Below, one piece after another: positions 34,603-43,596 of a stretch of 64,000 nucleotides of DNA. The stretch comes from Streptomyces sp. RPT161 (lineage in GTDB: Bacteria > Actinomycetota > Actinomycetes > Streptomycetales > Streptomycetaceae): the NCBI RefSeq assembly GCF_027533845.1, contig NZ_JAPZVN010000011.1, positions 124,001-188,000 of the forward strand, read 5' to 3'. Position 1 is the first letter of the stretch. The number at the start of each line of letters is the position of its first letter. A model generated the notes under the pieces. It searched no databases and was not told where the DNA came from. It was given only the letters and a program-made list of their open reading frames with translations. The translations under genes and the position numbers were made by a program.

Positions 34603-36324
34603 TCAGAGCTGGGACAGCTCGTCCACCAGGTCGTCCAGGCCCAGCGAACCCTGGGAGAGGGCCGCCATGTGCCAGGACTTGGCGTCGAAGTCGGCGCCGT
34701 GCGCCTGCCGGGCGGCCTCGCGGCCGGTCAACCAGGCGCGCTCGCCCAGCTTGTAGCCGATCGCCTGGCCCGGCATGCCCAGGTACCGAACGAGTTCACT
34801 GTCCAGGAACTTCGCCGGCCGCCCGCTGTGCAGTCCGAAGAACTCCCGGGCCAGCGCGGGTGTCCAGCGTTGGCCGTCGCCGTGCGACCAGCCGATCCGC
34901 CGGGCCGAGTCCGCGGGGATCGGCAGCTCCAGGTGCATTCCGATGTCGATGATCACCCGGACCGCGCGCATCATCTGCGCGTCCAGGTAGCCCAGTCGGC
35001 GGCCCGGATCCGTGAGGAAGCCCAACTCGTCCATCAGACGCTCCGCGTACAGCGCCCAGCCCTCGACGTTGGCGCTCACCAGGCCCACCGAGGCCTGGTA
35101 GCGGGAGAGCCGCGGCGCCACGTGCACCCACTGGGCCAGTTGCAGATGGTGGCCGGGCACGCCCTCGTGGTACCAGGTACTGACCAGGTCGTAGACCGGG
35201 AAGCGCTCGCGGCCCAGCGTCGGCAGCCAGGTCCGGCCCGGACGGGAGAAGTCCAGCGCCGGGCTGGTGTAGTACGGCGCCGCCGCGCTGCCCGGTGGGG
35301 CGATCATCGCCTCGACCTTGCGCACCGGCTCCGCGAGGTCGAAGTGCGTCCCGTCCAGCGCGGCGATCGCCTCGTCCATCAGCCCCTGGAGCCATTCGCG
35401 TACCGCTTCGACCCCCTCGACGGCCTCGCCCGCCGTCTCCAGATGGGCCAGCGCCTCGCGTGGCGTCGAGTCGGGCAGCACCTTCTCCGCCTCGGCGCGC
35501 ATCTCGTCGTGGATGCGGTGGAACTCCTGCCAGCCCCAGGCGTACGCCTCGTCCAGGTCGAGGTCGGCGCCGGTCCACTCGCGTACCCACAGCGCGTAGC
35601 GGTCACGGCCCACTGGGTCGGCGGTGCCCTGGACCGCGGGGGCGTAGCTGTCGCGCAGCCAGTCGCGCAGTTCGGCGACGGCGGCGGTGGCCTTGGCGGC
35701 GGACGTGTCGAGTTCGCCGCGCAGTGCCTGCGGTCCGGTGGCGACGAGTTCGGCGAACCAGCTGCGCTCGTCACCGGTCCACTCGGTCAACTGCTCGATG
35801 ACGGTGGCGACTTGGCGCGGCCCACCAGGCAGGCCCTGCGCCAGGCCCGCCTCCAGCGAGGCACGGTAACCGCTGAGTGCCTCGGGCACGTTGCGCAGCC
35901 GCCCGGCGACCGCGGTCCAGTCCGCTTCGGTCTTGGTCGGCATGAGCGTGAACGCCTCCCGCACCGAGTGCACGGGAGAGCTGAGGTTGCTGATCCACCG
36001 CAGCCGTTCCCCCGCGTCGTGCACGGCGAGCCCGGCAGTGAGCCGTTCGCGCAGCAGCCGTGCGCAGCGGCGTTCGGCCTCGTCCCGGGAGCCGCCCGCC
36101 TCCTCGGCGGCGTCCAGTTCGGCGAGGGTGCGCCGGGACAGGTCGGCAAGGGCGTCGAAGCCCGCCGGGGAGAAGTCGGGCAGCCGGTCGTCGCCCGGGT
36201 TCAGACCGAGGTAGAGGCCGGTCAGCGGGTCGAGTTCGGCCAGCGCGTCAACGTAGGCGTCGGCGATCGCCCGCGGGAGCCGATGGTCCGGTCGGCTCTT
36301 GGCAGCGTCAGGTGTATCGGACAT
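34603..36324 (-). CDS. DUF885 family protein (putative metallopeptidase)
   Basis: 573 residues, usual for the family. The DUF885 zinc-type motif STWYHEGVPGHHLQLAQW (HExxxHH) is present, with WALYAERLMDELGF downstream supplying the third ligand Glu. The N-terminus has LDPLTGLYLGLNPGDDRLPD. No signal peptide, so cytoplasmic. Members are thought to be peptidases, but substrates are unknown in most cases. Single gene on the minus strand. Confidence 0.92.
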   Translation of the reverse strand: MSDTPDAAKSRPDHRLPRAIADAYVDALAELDPLTGLYLGLNPGDDRLPDFSPAGFDALADLSRRTLAELDAAEEAGGSRDEAERRCARLLRERLTAGLAVHDAGERLRWISNLSSPVHSVREAFTLMPTKTEADWTAVAGRLRNVPEALSGYRASLEAGLAQGLPGGPRQVATVIEQLTEWTGDERSWFAELVATGPQALRGELDTSAAKATAAVAELRDWLRDSYAPAVQGTADPVGRDRYALWVREWTGADLDLDEAYAWGWQEFHRIHDEMRAEAEKVLPDSTPREALAHLETAGEAVEGVEAVREWLQGLMDEAIAALDGTHFDLAEPVRKVEAMIAPPGSAAAPYYTSPALDFSRPGRTWLPTLGRERFPVYDLVSTWYHEGVPGHHLQLAQWVHVAPRLSRYQASVGLVSANVEGWALYAERLMDELGFLTDPGRRLGYLDAQMMRAVRVIIDIGMHLELPIPADSARRIGWSHGDGQRWTPALAREFFGLHSGRPAKFLDSELVRYLGMPGQAIGYKLGERAWLTGREAARQAHGADFDAKSWHMAALSQGSLGLDDLVDELSQL

Positions 36325-36459
36325 GCGGCCATCCTGGTACGGGAGCCGGTCCCGCGTCGATCACTTTGCGCTTGTGCTCTGCGCGACGGCCGCCTCCCAC
36401 CGCCCCGTGGCGGGGGCGACGGGAGGCGGCCACGGGACCACTCGGCGGCGGGCGGTCAG

Positions 36460-37830
36460 TCACAACTCCCTTGTGTGCTGGTGCCCGTGCGGCTGCCGTT
36501 GTACTCGGGGACTGTTCTCGGCGGAGTGGTTCAGGGTCGCGGTGATGACCAGGGTGGCGTCCTCCACCAGGTAGTCCAACGGCAGGCCGAGGTTGCGCAT
36601 GGCCGCCACCATCGGGGTGTTCGCGGACTTGGTGACCGCGTACACCGCGCCGCAGCCCGCCTCCTGGGCGAGTGCGACCAGCCGCCGCAGCAGCTCCGCG
36701 CCGACGCCACGGCCCTGCCACTCGTCCTCCACCAGCAGCGCGACCTCGGTCTCGTCACCGTCCCAGAGCAGATGGCCGAGGGCGACCAGCCTGCCGGACG
36801 CCGTCTCGACCGCGAGGGTGCGACCGTGGCGCGGGCTGAGTAGATGGCCGAGGTAGCGGGTGGCGTCGCCTATCGGGCCGTGGTAGCGGCGGCTGAGCGT
36901 GGTGGGCGAGCAGCGGTCGTGCATCGCCTGGGCGGCCGGAAGGTCGGCGGGACCGGCGCGGCGCACGGTGATCTCGTTGCCCTCCGGCAACGTCAGCACA
37001 TCGCGGCGATGCGGCACCCTGGTGCCCAGCTGGGCGTCCAGCTCGACCAGCGCCCGGGCCCGGGCGAACTCCGTCGGGGTGAACGGCAGATAGGGCCGCT
37101 CGATGACGAGCGTGCCGCCGGACGGGTCCCGCAGCCGCAGCGCGAACTCCTCCAGCACACCGTCCGCAGGCGGGAGTTCACCGCTCCCGGCGGGCAGTGA
37201 CCGTATCCGGCAGCGGCCCAGCAACTGGCGCAGCGCGAGGGGGAGTTCCGCGGTGTCCAGGGCGGTGCGGGTGGCCAGGGTCAGGACCCGGGTGGGGGTG
37301 TCCACCAGGTCGTGGGTGTCGGCCCGCTCCAGCCAGGTGTCCCGGCCGCCCGCGGTGGACACCGTGCGGATCAGCTCCTGCGACTGCGCGGTGCTCGGCG
37401 CGCGGACCAGGAACTCGTCCACGGTGCCGTCGGAGAGCGGATGGGTTTGCAGGGTGAGGATGTCCACGCCCTCGGCGGCGAGCGCACCGCACAGCGCGGC
37501 AAGGCTGCCCGGTGTGTCACACACGGTGGTGCGCAGCCGCCACAGCACGGACTCACCGGCCACCGGGGACGTGGCGGTATCCGGCGCCGGTGGGCCGGGA
37601 GGTGAGTGACCGTGGCGGCGAGACCACCATGTGTGGAACCCGGTGACCGCCAACAGCAGTACGGCCGAGCCGGTGAGTAGTACGGGGCCGCCGGGACCGT
37701 GCGCCATCAGGTTCGCGGCCAGGTCGGCCGCGGCCACGGCGACGAAGACGGCCGCGAGTTCCACCGCCTCGCGGCGCCAGTGGTGATGGCTGCGGCGGGA
37801 TACAGCTGGTGACTGTGACGATTGATTCAT
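36460..37830 (-). CDS. Membrane-anchored ACT-domain and GNAT acetyltransferase fusion
   Basis: 456 residues from ATG 37830 (MNQSSQS). In order: a basic His-rich N-terminus, two membrane helices (about residues 25-43 and 47-70), an ACT-like ligand-binding domain (VLWRLRTTVCDTPGSLAALCGALAAEGVDI), a linker, and a GNAT domain in the last 170 residues (ITVRRAGPADLPAAQAMHDRCS, LLVEDEWQGRGVGAELLRRL, SANTPMVAAMRNLGL). The ACT domain suggests allosteric control by an amino acid. The acceptor protein is not predictable; lysine acetylation is a guess from the amino-acid-binding GNATs of actinobacteria. Confidence 0.87.
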   Translation of the reverse strand: MNQSSQSPAVSRRSHHHWRREAVELAAVFVAVAAADLAANLMAHGPGGPVLLTGSAVLLLAVTGFHTWWSRRHGHSPPGPPAPDTATSPVAGESVLWRLRTTVCDTPGSLAALCGALAAEGVDILTLQTHPLSDGTVDEFLVRAPSTAQSQELIRTVSTAGGRDTWLERADTHDLVDTPTRVLTLATRTALDTAELPLALRQLLGRCRIRSLPAGSGELPPADGVLEEFALRLRDPSGGTLVIERPYLPFTPTEFARARALVELDAQLGTRVPHRRDVLTLPEGNEITVRRAGPADLPAAQAMHDRCSPTTLSRRYHGPIGDATRYLGHLLSPRHGRTLAVETASGRLVALGHLLWDGDETEVALLVEDEWQGRGVGAELLRRLVALAQEAGCGAVYAVTKSANTPMVAAMRNLGLPLDYLVEDATLVITATLNHSAENSPRVQRQPHGHQHTREL

Positions 37831-37907
37831 GGTTCCCACCCTGTCGAACGCGTGTTGCGTGATCACGAACGCTTCGTGACGGATGGGTAAAGGAGGCCCG
37901 GTGTGGG

Positions 37908-38504
37908 TTAGTTGTCCCCTTTACTACCGTCCACCCGGTATCCCGGGGAAGCGGGGGCGAGGCTGGCGCCGGATGCCGCGGATCGGGTCATGTCGGCTCG
38001 GGTCAAGCGGCGCAGCGTCACTCCGCACCACCGCGCGTAGGCGCGTTGCAGCGCACGTCCCAGCGGTCCCGCGGCGCGCATGTACCAGCTCGCCGCACGG
38101 CTGAACGCGGTGACGCTCAGCCAGACCGCTCCGTCGGCCTCCCGCTCCACGACGAACGACTCCTCGCCGCGCTCGGGGTGACCCGGAAGTGTGCCGTAGG
38201 CGAAACCGATCCGGTGCGGCTCGCGCACCGTCCACACCACCTCGCAGGGCGCGTGTATTCGGCAACGCCCGATGCCGAGGCCCACCACGACCCGCACCCC
38301 CGGCGCGGCCCGTTCGGCGGTGGCGTCCATCCGCACCCCCATCGCGCGGTGCATGCGCCAGCCGAGCACCGCCTCGCCGGCGGCGGACAGTACCGACGGC
38401 CCGTCACCGATCCGGGTGCGGACGCGGAAGAGGTGGTATCCGGGCGGCGGCAGTTCTTCGATCCGCCCTACCGCCCCCACCTCGTCATAGGTGAACCCGC
38501 CCAC
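37908..38504 (-). CDS. DUF1990 family protein
   Basis: 198 residues from GTG 38504 (a longer frame begins 38537). DUF1990 hallmarks: GGFTYDEVGAVG, PPGYHLFRVRTRIGDG, AAGEAVLGWRMHRAMGVRM, CEVVWTVREPHRIGFAYGTLPGHPERGEESFVV and FSRAASWYMRAAGPLGRALQRAYARW. A START-like lipid-binding fold is presumed for this family; function is unknown. Confidence 0.92.
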   Translation of the reverse strand: MGGFTYDEVGAVGRIEELPPPGYHLFRVRTRIGDGPSVLSAAGEAVLGWRMHRAMGVRMDATAERAAPGVRVVVGLGIGRCRIHAPCEVVWTVREPHRIGFAYGTLPGHPERGEESFVVEREADGAVWLSVTAFSRAASWYMRAAGPLGRALQRAYARWCGVTLRRLTRADMTRSAASGASLAPASPGYRVDGSKGDN

Positions 38505-38595
38505 CGTTCCACCCCCTTGTCTTCGTGGTTCCCACACTAGACCGGGGCACTGACATCCGGGCCGGGCAGGGGCGGGGGGCCGGGGGAACGGTGGA

Positions 38596-39441
38596 TCAGC
38601 GGCTGCCGTCCAGGATCACCCGGGCGACCAGCCGCGGGTCGTCGTTCATCGGCACATGGCCGCATCCCGGCAGCCGGACCAGCCGGGCGTGCGGCACCAC
38701 CCGCTTGGCGCGTACGCCCTGGCGCCGCACCAGCACATGGTCGCGGGTCCCCCAGCCGATGGTCACCGGGACGTCCCGGGAGATGCCGCCCTCGAACAGC
38801 ACGCCCCTTCGGCCCGCCGACAAGGTGGCCTCGAAGCCGGGCGCCTCGCGCAGCGCCCTGGTCTCGGCGGTCACCGCCTCCGGCGACCGCCGCCCGGGGC
38901 GGTTGTAGATGCTGCCGGTCAGCGCCGCCCGTCCGGCGGCGCTGCGGGCCATCTTCTCGACGGTGGCGGGCGGCAGCAGGCGTGCGCCGCGCCGCATGGT
39001 GCTGAGCACCGTGAAGGCGTAGATCCGCTCGGGTTCGGTCCAGAACCCGGCGGGGGACAGGGCGGTCACGCTGCGCACGTGACCGGCGCGCGCGAGGTGC
39101 AGGGCGATCAGCCCGCCCAGGGAGTTGCCGACGATGTGGGGGCGTTCGACGTCCAGTGCGCTGAACATTGCGGCGAACACCTCCACCGCGGAGTCCAGCG
39201 AGTACGGGATGGACGGCGGTTGCGCGGGCGACTCGCCGAACCCGGGCAGGTCGATGGCGATGACCTCGCGGTGGGCGGCCAGCGCGTCGGCGACCGGGTC
39301 CCATGCCTGGCGGTGGTGCCCGATGCCGTGCAGCAGGACGAGCGGCTCACCGATGCCGTGCCGCTCGTACGCCGCCGTCACCGTGGGCCGCCCGGCCGGG
39401 GCGACATGGACGAAGGAGGTCATAGCCGTGGTGGTGGTCAT
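38596..39441 (-). CDS. Alpha/beta-fold hydrolase
   Basis: 281 residues. The oxyanion segment LVLLHGIGHHRQAWDPV, DLPGFGESP, nucleophile elbow VGNSLGG (Ser), and the C-terminal GWGTRDHVLV (Asp) and GCGHVPMNDDP (His) complete the triad. Typical of esterases and lipid or epoxide hydrolases; substrate unknown. It follows the SDR gene on the same strand with a 340-bp gap (39442-39781) that holds only its own promoter region, including a repeated GTTACC 11 bp apart near 39467-39484. Confidence 0.92.
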   Translation of the reverse strand: MTTTTAMTSFVHVAPAGRPTVTAAYERHGIGEPLVLLHGIGHHRQAWDPVADALAAHREVIAIDLPGFGESPAQPPSIPYSLDSAVEVFAAMFSALDVERPHIVGNSLGGLIALHLARAGHVRSVTALSPAGFWTEPERIYAFTVLSTMRRGARLLPPATVEKMARSAAGRAALTGSIYNRPGRRSPEAVTAETRALREAPGFEATLSAGRRGVLFEGGISRDVPVTIGWGTRDHVLVRRQGVRAKRVVPHARLVRLPGCGHVPMNDDPRLVARVILDGSR

Positions 39442-39781
39442 GTGTCGCTCCGGTCCCTACTCAGTGGTAACCCCTGGGTAACACTGTCCGGCCGACAGGT
39501 GGTCACGGCAAGGGTCTTGCCAGTCACAAAAGTGTTGAGGCCAACCAGCCCTCCGTACCTCGGTGTTGGTGCCCACCGCGCTGTCGCCACGACCAAGACA
39601 CGTCCGGCGCGGTGGCCTGCGAAGTGTCGCCGCCGCGGTGACGCGCAGGGCCATTCTGAGCCGCCCCGAGCCCTTGCGCCCGGGCAGCCGCGCCGGATGG
39701 CGGTACGCCCGGCGCCGCCCACCCCGGCGGGAGCGGGCGGCGCCCATCCGGAACGCGTTCGGCCGTTCGGGTCAGGGCCGG

Positions 39782-40528
39782 TTACAGGCCGCCCGCCACC
39801 CGTAGGACGGCGCCGGTGGTGTACGAGGCGTCCGGCGACAGCAGCCACTCGACGGCCGCCGCGATCTCGTCCGGCTCGCCGGGCCGTCCCATCGGCACCC
39901 GCTCGGGGTTGCGCCAGGGCCGCTCCGGATCGCCCATCGCCGCGTGGATGTCGGTCACCGTCATGCCGGGCTGTACGGAGTTGACCCGCACCCCGTCCAG
40001 GGCCAGTTCCTTGGCGAGGCCGATGGTGAGCGCGTCGACCGCCGCCTTGCTCGCGGCGTAGTGCACGTACTCGCCCGGGCTGCCGAGCGTCGCGCCGCCG
40101 GAGGAGATGTTGACGATGGCGCCGCCGTCGCCGCCGTGCCGGGTGGACATCTCCAGCGCTGCCCGCCGGGCGCACGTCATCGCGCCCAGCACGTTGACGT
40201 CCACCACCCGGCGCATAACCTCGACCGGGGTCTCGGTGAACCTGCCCAACGGGCCGGTGATTCCCGCGTTGTTGACGAGTCCGGTGATCGGCCCGAGGCG
40301 CTCCTTGACGGCGTCGAACAGCGCGTCGACCCGCTCCTCGACGCTGGTGTCCACCTGGACCACGACACATTCGCCGCCCATGTCGCGAACGCGTTCGGCG
40401 ACGTCGAGTGCGGCGTTGGCGGCGCGCTCGTACCCGATGCCGATGCGGTGCCCCTGCTTGGCCAGTCGTAGGACGACGGCCGCTCCGATTCCCCTGCTGC
40501 CGCCGGTGACCACCGTGACTGGACTCAT
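39782..40528 (-). CDS. Short-chain dehydrogenase/reductase (FabG-like)
   Basis: 248 residues from ATG 40528. Classical SDR features: VTGGSRGIGAAVV for cofactor binding, LVNNAGITG, the active site with VNISSGGA (Ser), YVHYAASKAA (Tyr, Lys), and NSVQPGMTVTD. The residue after the first strand region (YERAAN) fits NADP. A FabG-like oxidoreductase; substrate unknown. Confidence 0.94.
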   Translation of the reverse strand: MSPVTVVTGGSRGIGAAVVLRLAKQGHRIGIGYERAANAALDVAERVRDMGGECVVVQVDTSVEERVDALFDAVKERLGPITGLVNNAGITGPLGRFTETPVEVMRRVVDVNVLGAMTCARRAALEMSTRHGGDGGAIVNISSGGATLGSPGEYVHYAASKAAVDALTIGLAKELALDGVRVNSVQPGMTVTDIHAAMGDPERPWRNPERVPMGRPGEPDEIAAAVEWLLSPDASYTTGAVLRVAGGL

Positions 40529-40715
40529 CCGCTCCGCTCCCACTGTCGCGTCTTGTACGGCGAACGCGTTCGCCGGTGATCTAGAACGCTAGCGCACCAC
40601 CGGTTCCGGCCCGCTGCCCCGTTTTCTCCCGATAGGGGAGTGGGAAACGGCGTGTGCGAACTTGGCGTGAACGCTGCGCGTAGTGTCGTGCGCACAGGGG
40701 GTAGGGAAGCGAGGA

Positions 40716-40729
40716 TTGGTCTTGACCAA
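40716..40729. promoter_or_regulatory. DasR-like (dre) box upstream of the GntR gene
   Basis: TTGGTCTTGACCAA contains TGGTCTTGACCA, one base from the symmetric DasR element TGGTCTAGACCA. It lies 144 bp before the GntR/HutC-family regulator at 40873, a position for autoregulation or for control by DasR or a paralogue. Confidence 0.6.
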
Positions 40730-40771
40730 GGGGTGGCCCGGTCCTATGGTCGCGGTGAGAGTACTGAAACA

Positions 40772-40790
40772 ACCCTTAATAAATAAGGGT
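40772..40790. repeat. AT-rich perfect inverted repeat before the GntR gene
   Basis: ACCCTTA (40772-40778) and TAAGGGT (40784-40790) are perfect inverse arms around ATAAA. The AT content is exceptional for this genome. It could be a second operator or a promoter element for the regulator gene at 40873. Confidence 0.5.
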
Positions 40791-40872
40791 GAGAAACCCC
40801 CGGGGTGGTCAACATCCGGGGCGCGCAAGCCCGTAGGGCACATGCCGACACACGCCGGATGCGGAGGACAGG

Positions 40873-41652
40873 GTGGGGACCACGCAGCTAGGGGCGCCGC
40901 AAGAACCGAAGTACTGGCATCTGAAGACCGTTCTGGGTGATGCGCTCGACTCCGAGTTCGCGGTGGGTGAAGTGCTGCCCAACGAGCGGGAGTTGGCGGC
41001 GCGCTTCGGTGTCGCCAGGGCCACGCTCCGCCAGGCCCTGGAGCAGTTGGAGCTGGAGGGGCGGTTGCAACGGCGCCGTGGCGTCGGCACCACCGTCGCG
41101 CCGCCGCGCATCGGCATCTCCGTCGGCCCGGCACAAGGCAGTTGGCCGGGTGAGGGCAACGACGCCTGGCGGTCCATCGGCTGCGCCGAGACCGCCGCAC
41201 CCGCCAACGTGGCGCGACTGCTCGGGGCGTCGGCGCAGGGTGACCGCCCGGTGCACACCATCCGGCGGGTGCGGATGACGCACGCTCAGCCGGTCGCCAC
41301 CGAGTTGCTGTACATACCCCCGGCTTCCGTTCCGGGACTGCCGGAAATGCTGACTCCGGGGGCGCACGCGCATGCCGTGCTGCGCGAGCTGCACCGGCTT
41401 GAACTGGAGGGCGAGGACCGTGCCGTGGAACTCGGCTCGGCTCGCGCGGAGGACGCCAAGCAGTTGGAGCGCCTGCCCGGCGCCCCGGTGCTGCTCGTCA
41501 CCACCCGCTACTTCGCCGCCGGACGGGTCGCCGCGGCCTCCGTCGCGACATACCGGGCCGACACCTGCCGACTGACCTTCGGCGACGCCGGAACCATGCA
41601 GATCACCCACCACGGCCATGGCGGCAACCCGGAACGCAGGCAGGCTTCCTGA
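40873..41652 (+). CDS. GntR/HutC-family transcriptional regulator (UTRA domain)
   Basis: 259 residues from GTG 40873. The winged helix reads YWHLKTVLGDALDSEFAVGEVLPNERELAARFGVARATLRQALEQLELEGRLQRRRGVGTTV, the HutC-subfamily form; the C-terminal UTRA domain binds a sugar phosphate or similar effector (RRVRMTHAQPVATELLYIP, RLPGAPVLLVTTRYF). Close in design to the streptomycete DasR group. A dre-like box and an AT-rich palindrome lie upstream. A ROK regulator gene is convergent downstream. Confidence 0.93.
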   Translation: MGTTQLGAPQEPKYWHLKTVLGDALDSEFAVGEVLPNERELAARFGVARATLRQALEQLELEGRLQRRRGVGTTVAPPRIGISVGPAQGSWPGEGNDAWRSIGCAETAAPANVARLLGASAQGDRPVHTIRRVRMTHAQPVATELLYIPPASVPGLPEMLTPGAHAHAVLRELHRLELEGEDRAVELGSARAEDAKQLERLPGAPVLLVTTRYFAAGRVAAASVATYRADTCRLTFGDAGTMQITHHGHGGNPERRQAS

Positions 41653-41685
41653 CAGAGCGTCACGGAGTGCCCGGCGCAGGGTCTC

Positions 41686-42843
41686 TCAACGGCGTACCGA
41701 GGCGGCCCGGTCCACCGCGAACAGCTGCTCCTCGACATGGTCGAGTGCCAGTCGCAGCGCACCGGTGGCCACCGCCTCCTCGCCCAGCGAGGACAACGCC
41801 ACCTTCGGCGGGCGCAGGCAGTAGCGGGCCAACTCGTCGCGCAGCGGCTCCAGTACGCCGTCGAGACCTGCCGCCCAGCCGCCCAGGACGACGAGTTCCG
41901 GATCGAGCGCGAGCACCAGCGCCGCCACATCGTGCACCAGCCGCCGTAGGAAGCGGTCCACCGCCTCACGGGCCAGTGGGTCGCCGTCCCGGGCGAGCGT
42001 GAAGACCCGAGCCACCGCGGGCTCGTCCAACGGGTCCAGCGGTGTGCCCGTGGTCGACAGCAAGCGTTCAGGGGTCGCCTCCCGGCCCAGCAGGTGCAGC
42101 GCGCCGATCTCACCGGCCGCGCCGCCGAAGCCGCGGTGCAGCCGCCCGCCGATCAGCGAACCGGCGCCCGGACTCAGCCCGGCCATCACGAAGACGATGT
42201 CCTCGCTGCCCTGCGCCGCGCCCGTCCAGTGCTCGGCGACGGCAGCCGCGTTGGCGTCGTTCTCCACCAGTACCGGGCAGCGGAACGAGCGGCGCAACCG
42301 GTCGCCCAGCGGCAGCCCGGTCCACCCCGGCATCGCCGTACCCAGCCGGACGGTGCCGTCCGCCTCCACGATGCCCGGACTGCCCACTCCCACCGCCCAC
42401 AGAGTGCTGCGCGCCACCCCGGAGGTCCGCAGCGACTCGGCGACGGCGCCGCGTACCCGCTCCAGCCGCTCCTCGGCGGGGATCAGCTCGTCGAGGTCAT
42501 GCCCCAGCCAGTTCAGCACCCGGCCGCTGAGGTCGGCGAGCACCACCCGCACCTGGTGCACTCCGATCTCGATGCCCAGCAGATGGCCCGCCTCGGCATG
42601 GAACCGGAACCGGCGCGCGGGACGCCCCTGCTTACGGGCGTCACCGGGGTCGGCGGCCGCCTCCACCACCAGGCCGGCCTGCGTCAGACCGTCGATCACA
42701 CCCTCGACGGTCGGCCTGGACAGGCCGGTGGCGCGGACAAGTTCGGTGAGGGTGCGGGGTCGTTCACCACGCAGTGTGTGGAGTACCACCGCTGAATTGA
42801 TTCTGCGCAGCAGGGACGGGTCCCCGCCGGTCAGCCGCCCCAA
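41686..42843 (-). CDS. ROK-family transcriptional regulator
   Basis: 385 residues from TTG 42843 (LGRLTGGDPSLLRRIN), supported by GGGAGG upstream; the frame is open further but without family similarity. N-terminal winged helix: TLTELVRATGLSRPTVEGVIDGLTQAGLV. ROK domain: LLGIEIGVHQVRVVLADLSG, VLVENDANAAAVAE and FVMAGLSPGAGSLIGGRLHRG. The CxCGxxGC zinc motif of sugar kinases is missing after GEIGALHLLG, so this is a regulator and not a kinase. Sugar ligand unknown. Confidence 0.9.
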   Translation of the reverse strand: MGRLTGGDPSLLRRINSAVVLHTLRGERPRTLTELVRATGLSRPTVEGVIDGLTQAGLVVEAAADPGDARKQGRPARRFRFHAEAGHLLGIEIGVHQVRVVLADLSGRVLNWLGHDLDELIPAEERLERVRGAVAESLRTSGVARSTLWAVGVGSPGIVEADGTVRLGTAMPGWTGLPLGDRLRRSFRCPVLVENDANAAAVAEHWTGAAQGSEDIVFVMAGLSPGAGSLIGGRLHRGFGGAAGEIGALHLLGREATPERLLSTTGTPLDPLDEPAVARVFTLARDGDPLAREAVDRFLRRLVHDVAALVLALDPELVVLGGWAAGLDGVLEPLRDELARYCLRPPKVALSSLGEEAVATGALRLALDHVEEQLFAVDRAASVRR

Positions 42844-43060
42844 CGTCCGCCTCCCTGACTGTACGCATGACCCCACCGCGAGCGCGCCGGCGTCTCCGTC
42901 CCGCCCGGCTGGATATCCGCCGGGTCGGGCACCTGGTGGTGATGCGTGTTTGCGGGATCGTACCCGGCCCGACCCAATGCGGCGAATAGTGCCAACTTGG
43001 TCCGGACCAGTACTGATCCGGCCTTGACCGGAACGTGTTCGCCGAATGCCCGCGCGGCCC

Positions 43061-43561
43061 TCAGGCCTGGTCCGCCGCCGCACGGAGCCGTGCGAACTCC
43101 TCGGCCATGGTGCGCGGTGTCCAATGGGCGTTCAGACCGCTGGGGTTGGGCAGCGCCCATATCCGGGTGCCGCCGATGACGCGTTCCTGCGGGCCGATCC
43201 TGGCCGTACGCTCGCCGAAGGCCGTGCGGTACGCGGTGATGCCCGCCACGGCCAGCCAGCGCGGCCGGTACCGCCGCACCTTGGCGACGAGCACCCGGCC
43301 GCCCTCGCGCAGTTCCTCGTCGCTCAGCTCATCGGCCTTGGCGGTCGCACGAGGAGCGACATTGGTGATGCCGAGGCCGTAGCCGAGCAGCTCCTCCTGC
43401 TCTGCCGGGGCGAGTTGGCGCGGCGTGAAACCGGAGGCGTGCAGCGCGGGCCAGAACCGGTTGCCGGGGCGGGCGAAGTGATGGCCGGTGTGGGCCGTCA
43501 GCAGTCCGGGGTTGATTCCACAGAACAGCACGCGCAGGCCGTCAGCGACCACATCCGGCAC
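43061..43561 (-). CDS. mug: G/U mismatch-specific uracil-DNA glycosylase (Mug)
   Basis: 166 residues from GTG 43561. Motifs: FCGINPGLLTAHTGHHFARPGNRFWP (catalytic Asn in GINPG), GLGITNVAPRAT and LPNPSGLNAHW. Mug removes uracil or ethenocytosine opposite guanine. In frame upstream the sequence continues TPEELAAARDRI, which matches the usual Mug N-terminus, reaching a CTG at 43600 that overlaps the purB stop; no ATG, GTG or TTG is available there. The true start may therefore be CTG 43600. Confidence 0.92.
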   Translation of the reverse strand: MPDVVADGLRVLFCGINPGLLTAHTGHHFARPGNRFWPALHASGFTPRQLAPAEQEELLGYGLGITNVAPRATAKADELSDEELREGGRVLVAKVRRYRPRWLAVAGITAYRTAFGERTARIGPQERVIGGTRIWALPNPSGLNAHWTPRTMAEEFARLRAAADQA

Positions 43562-43596
43562 AATGCGGTCGCGGGCAGCAGCCAGTTCCTCGGGGG

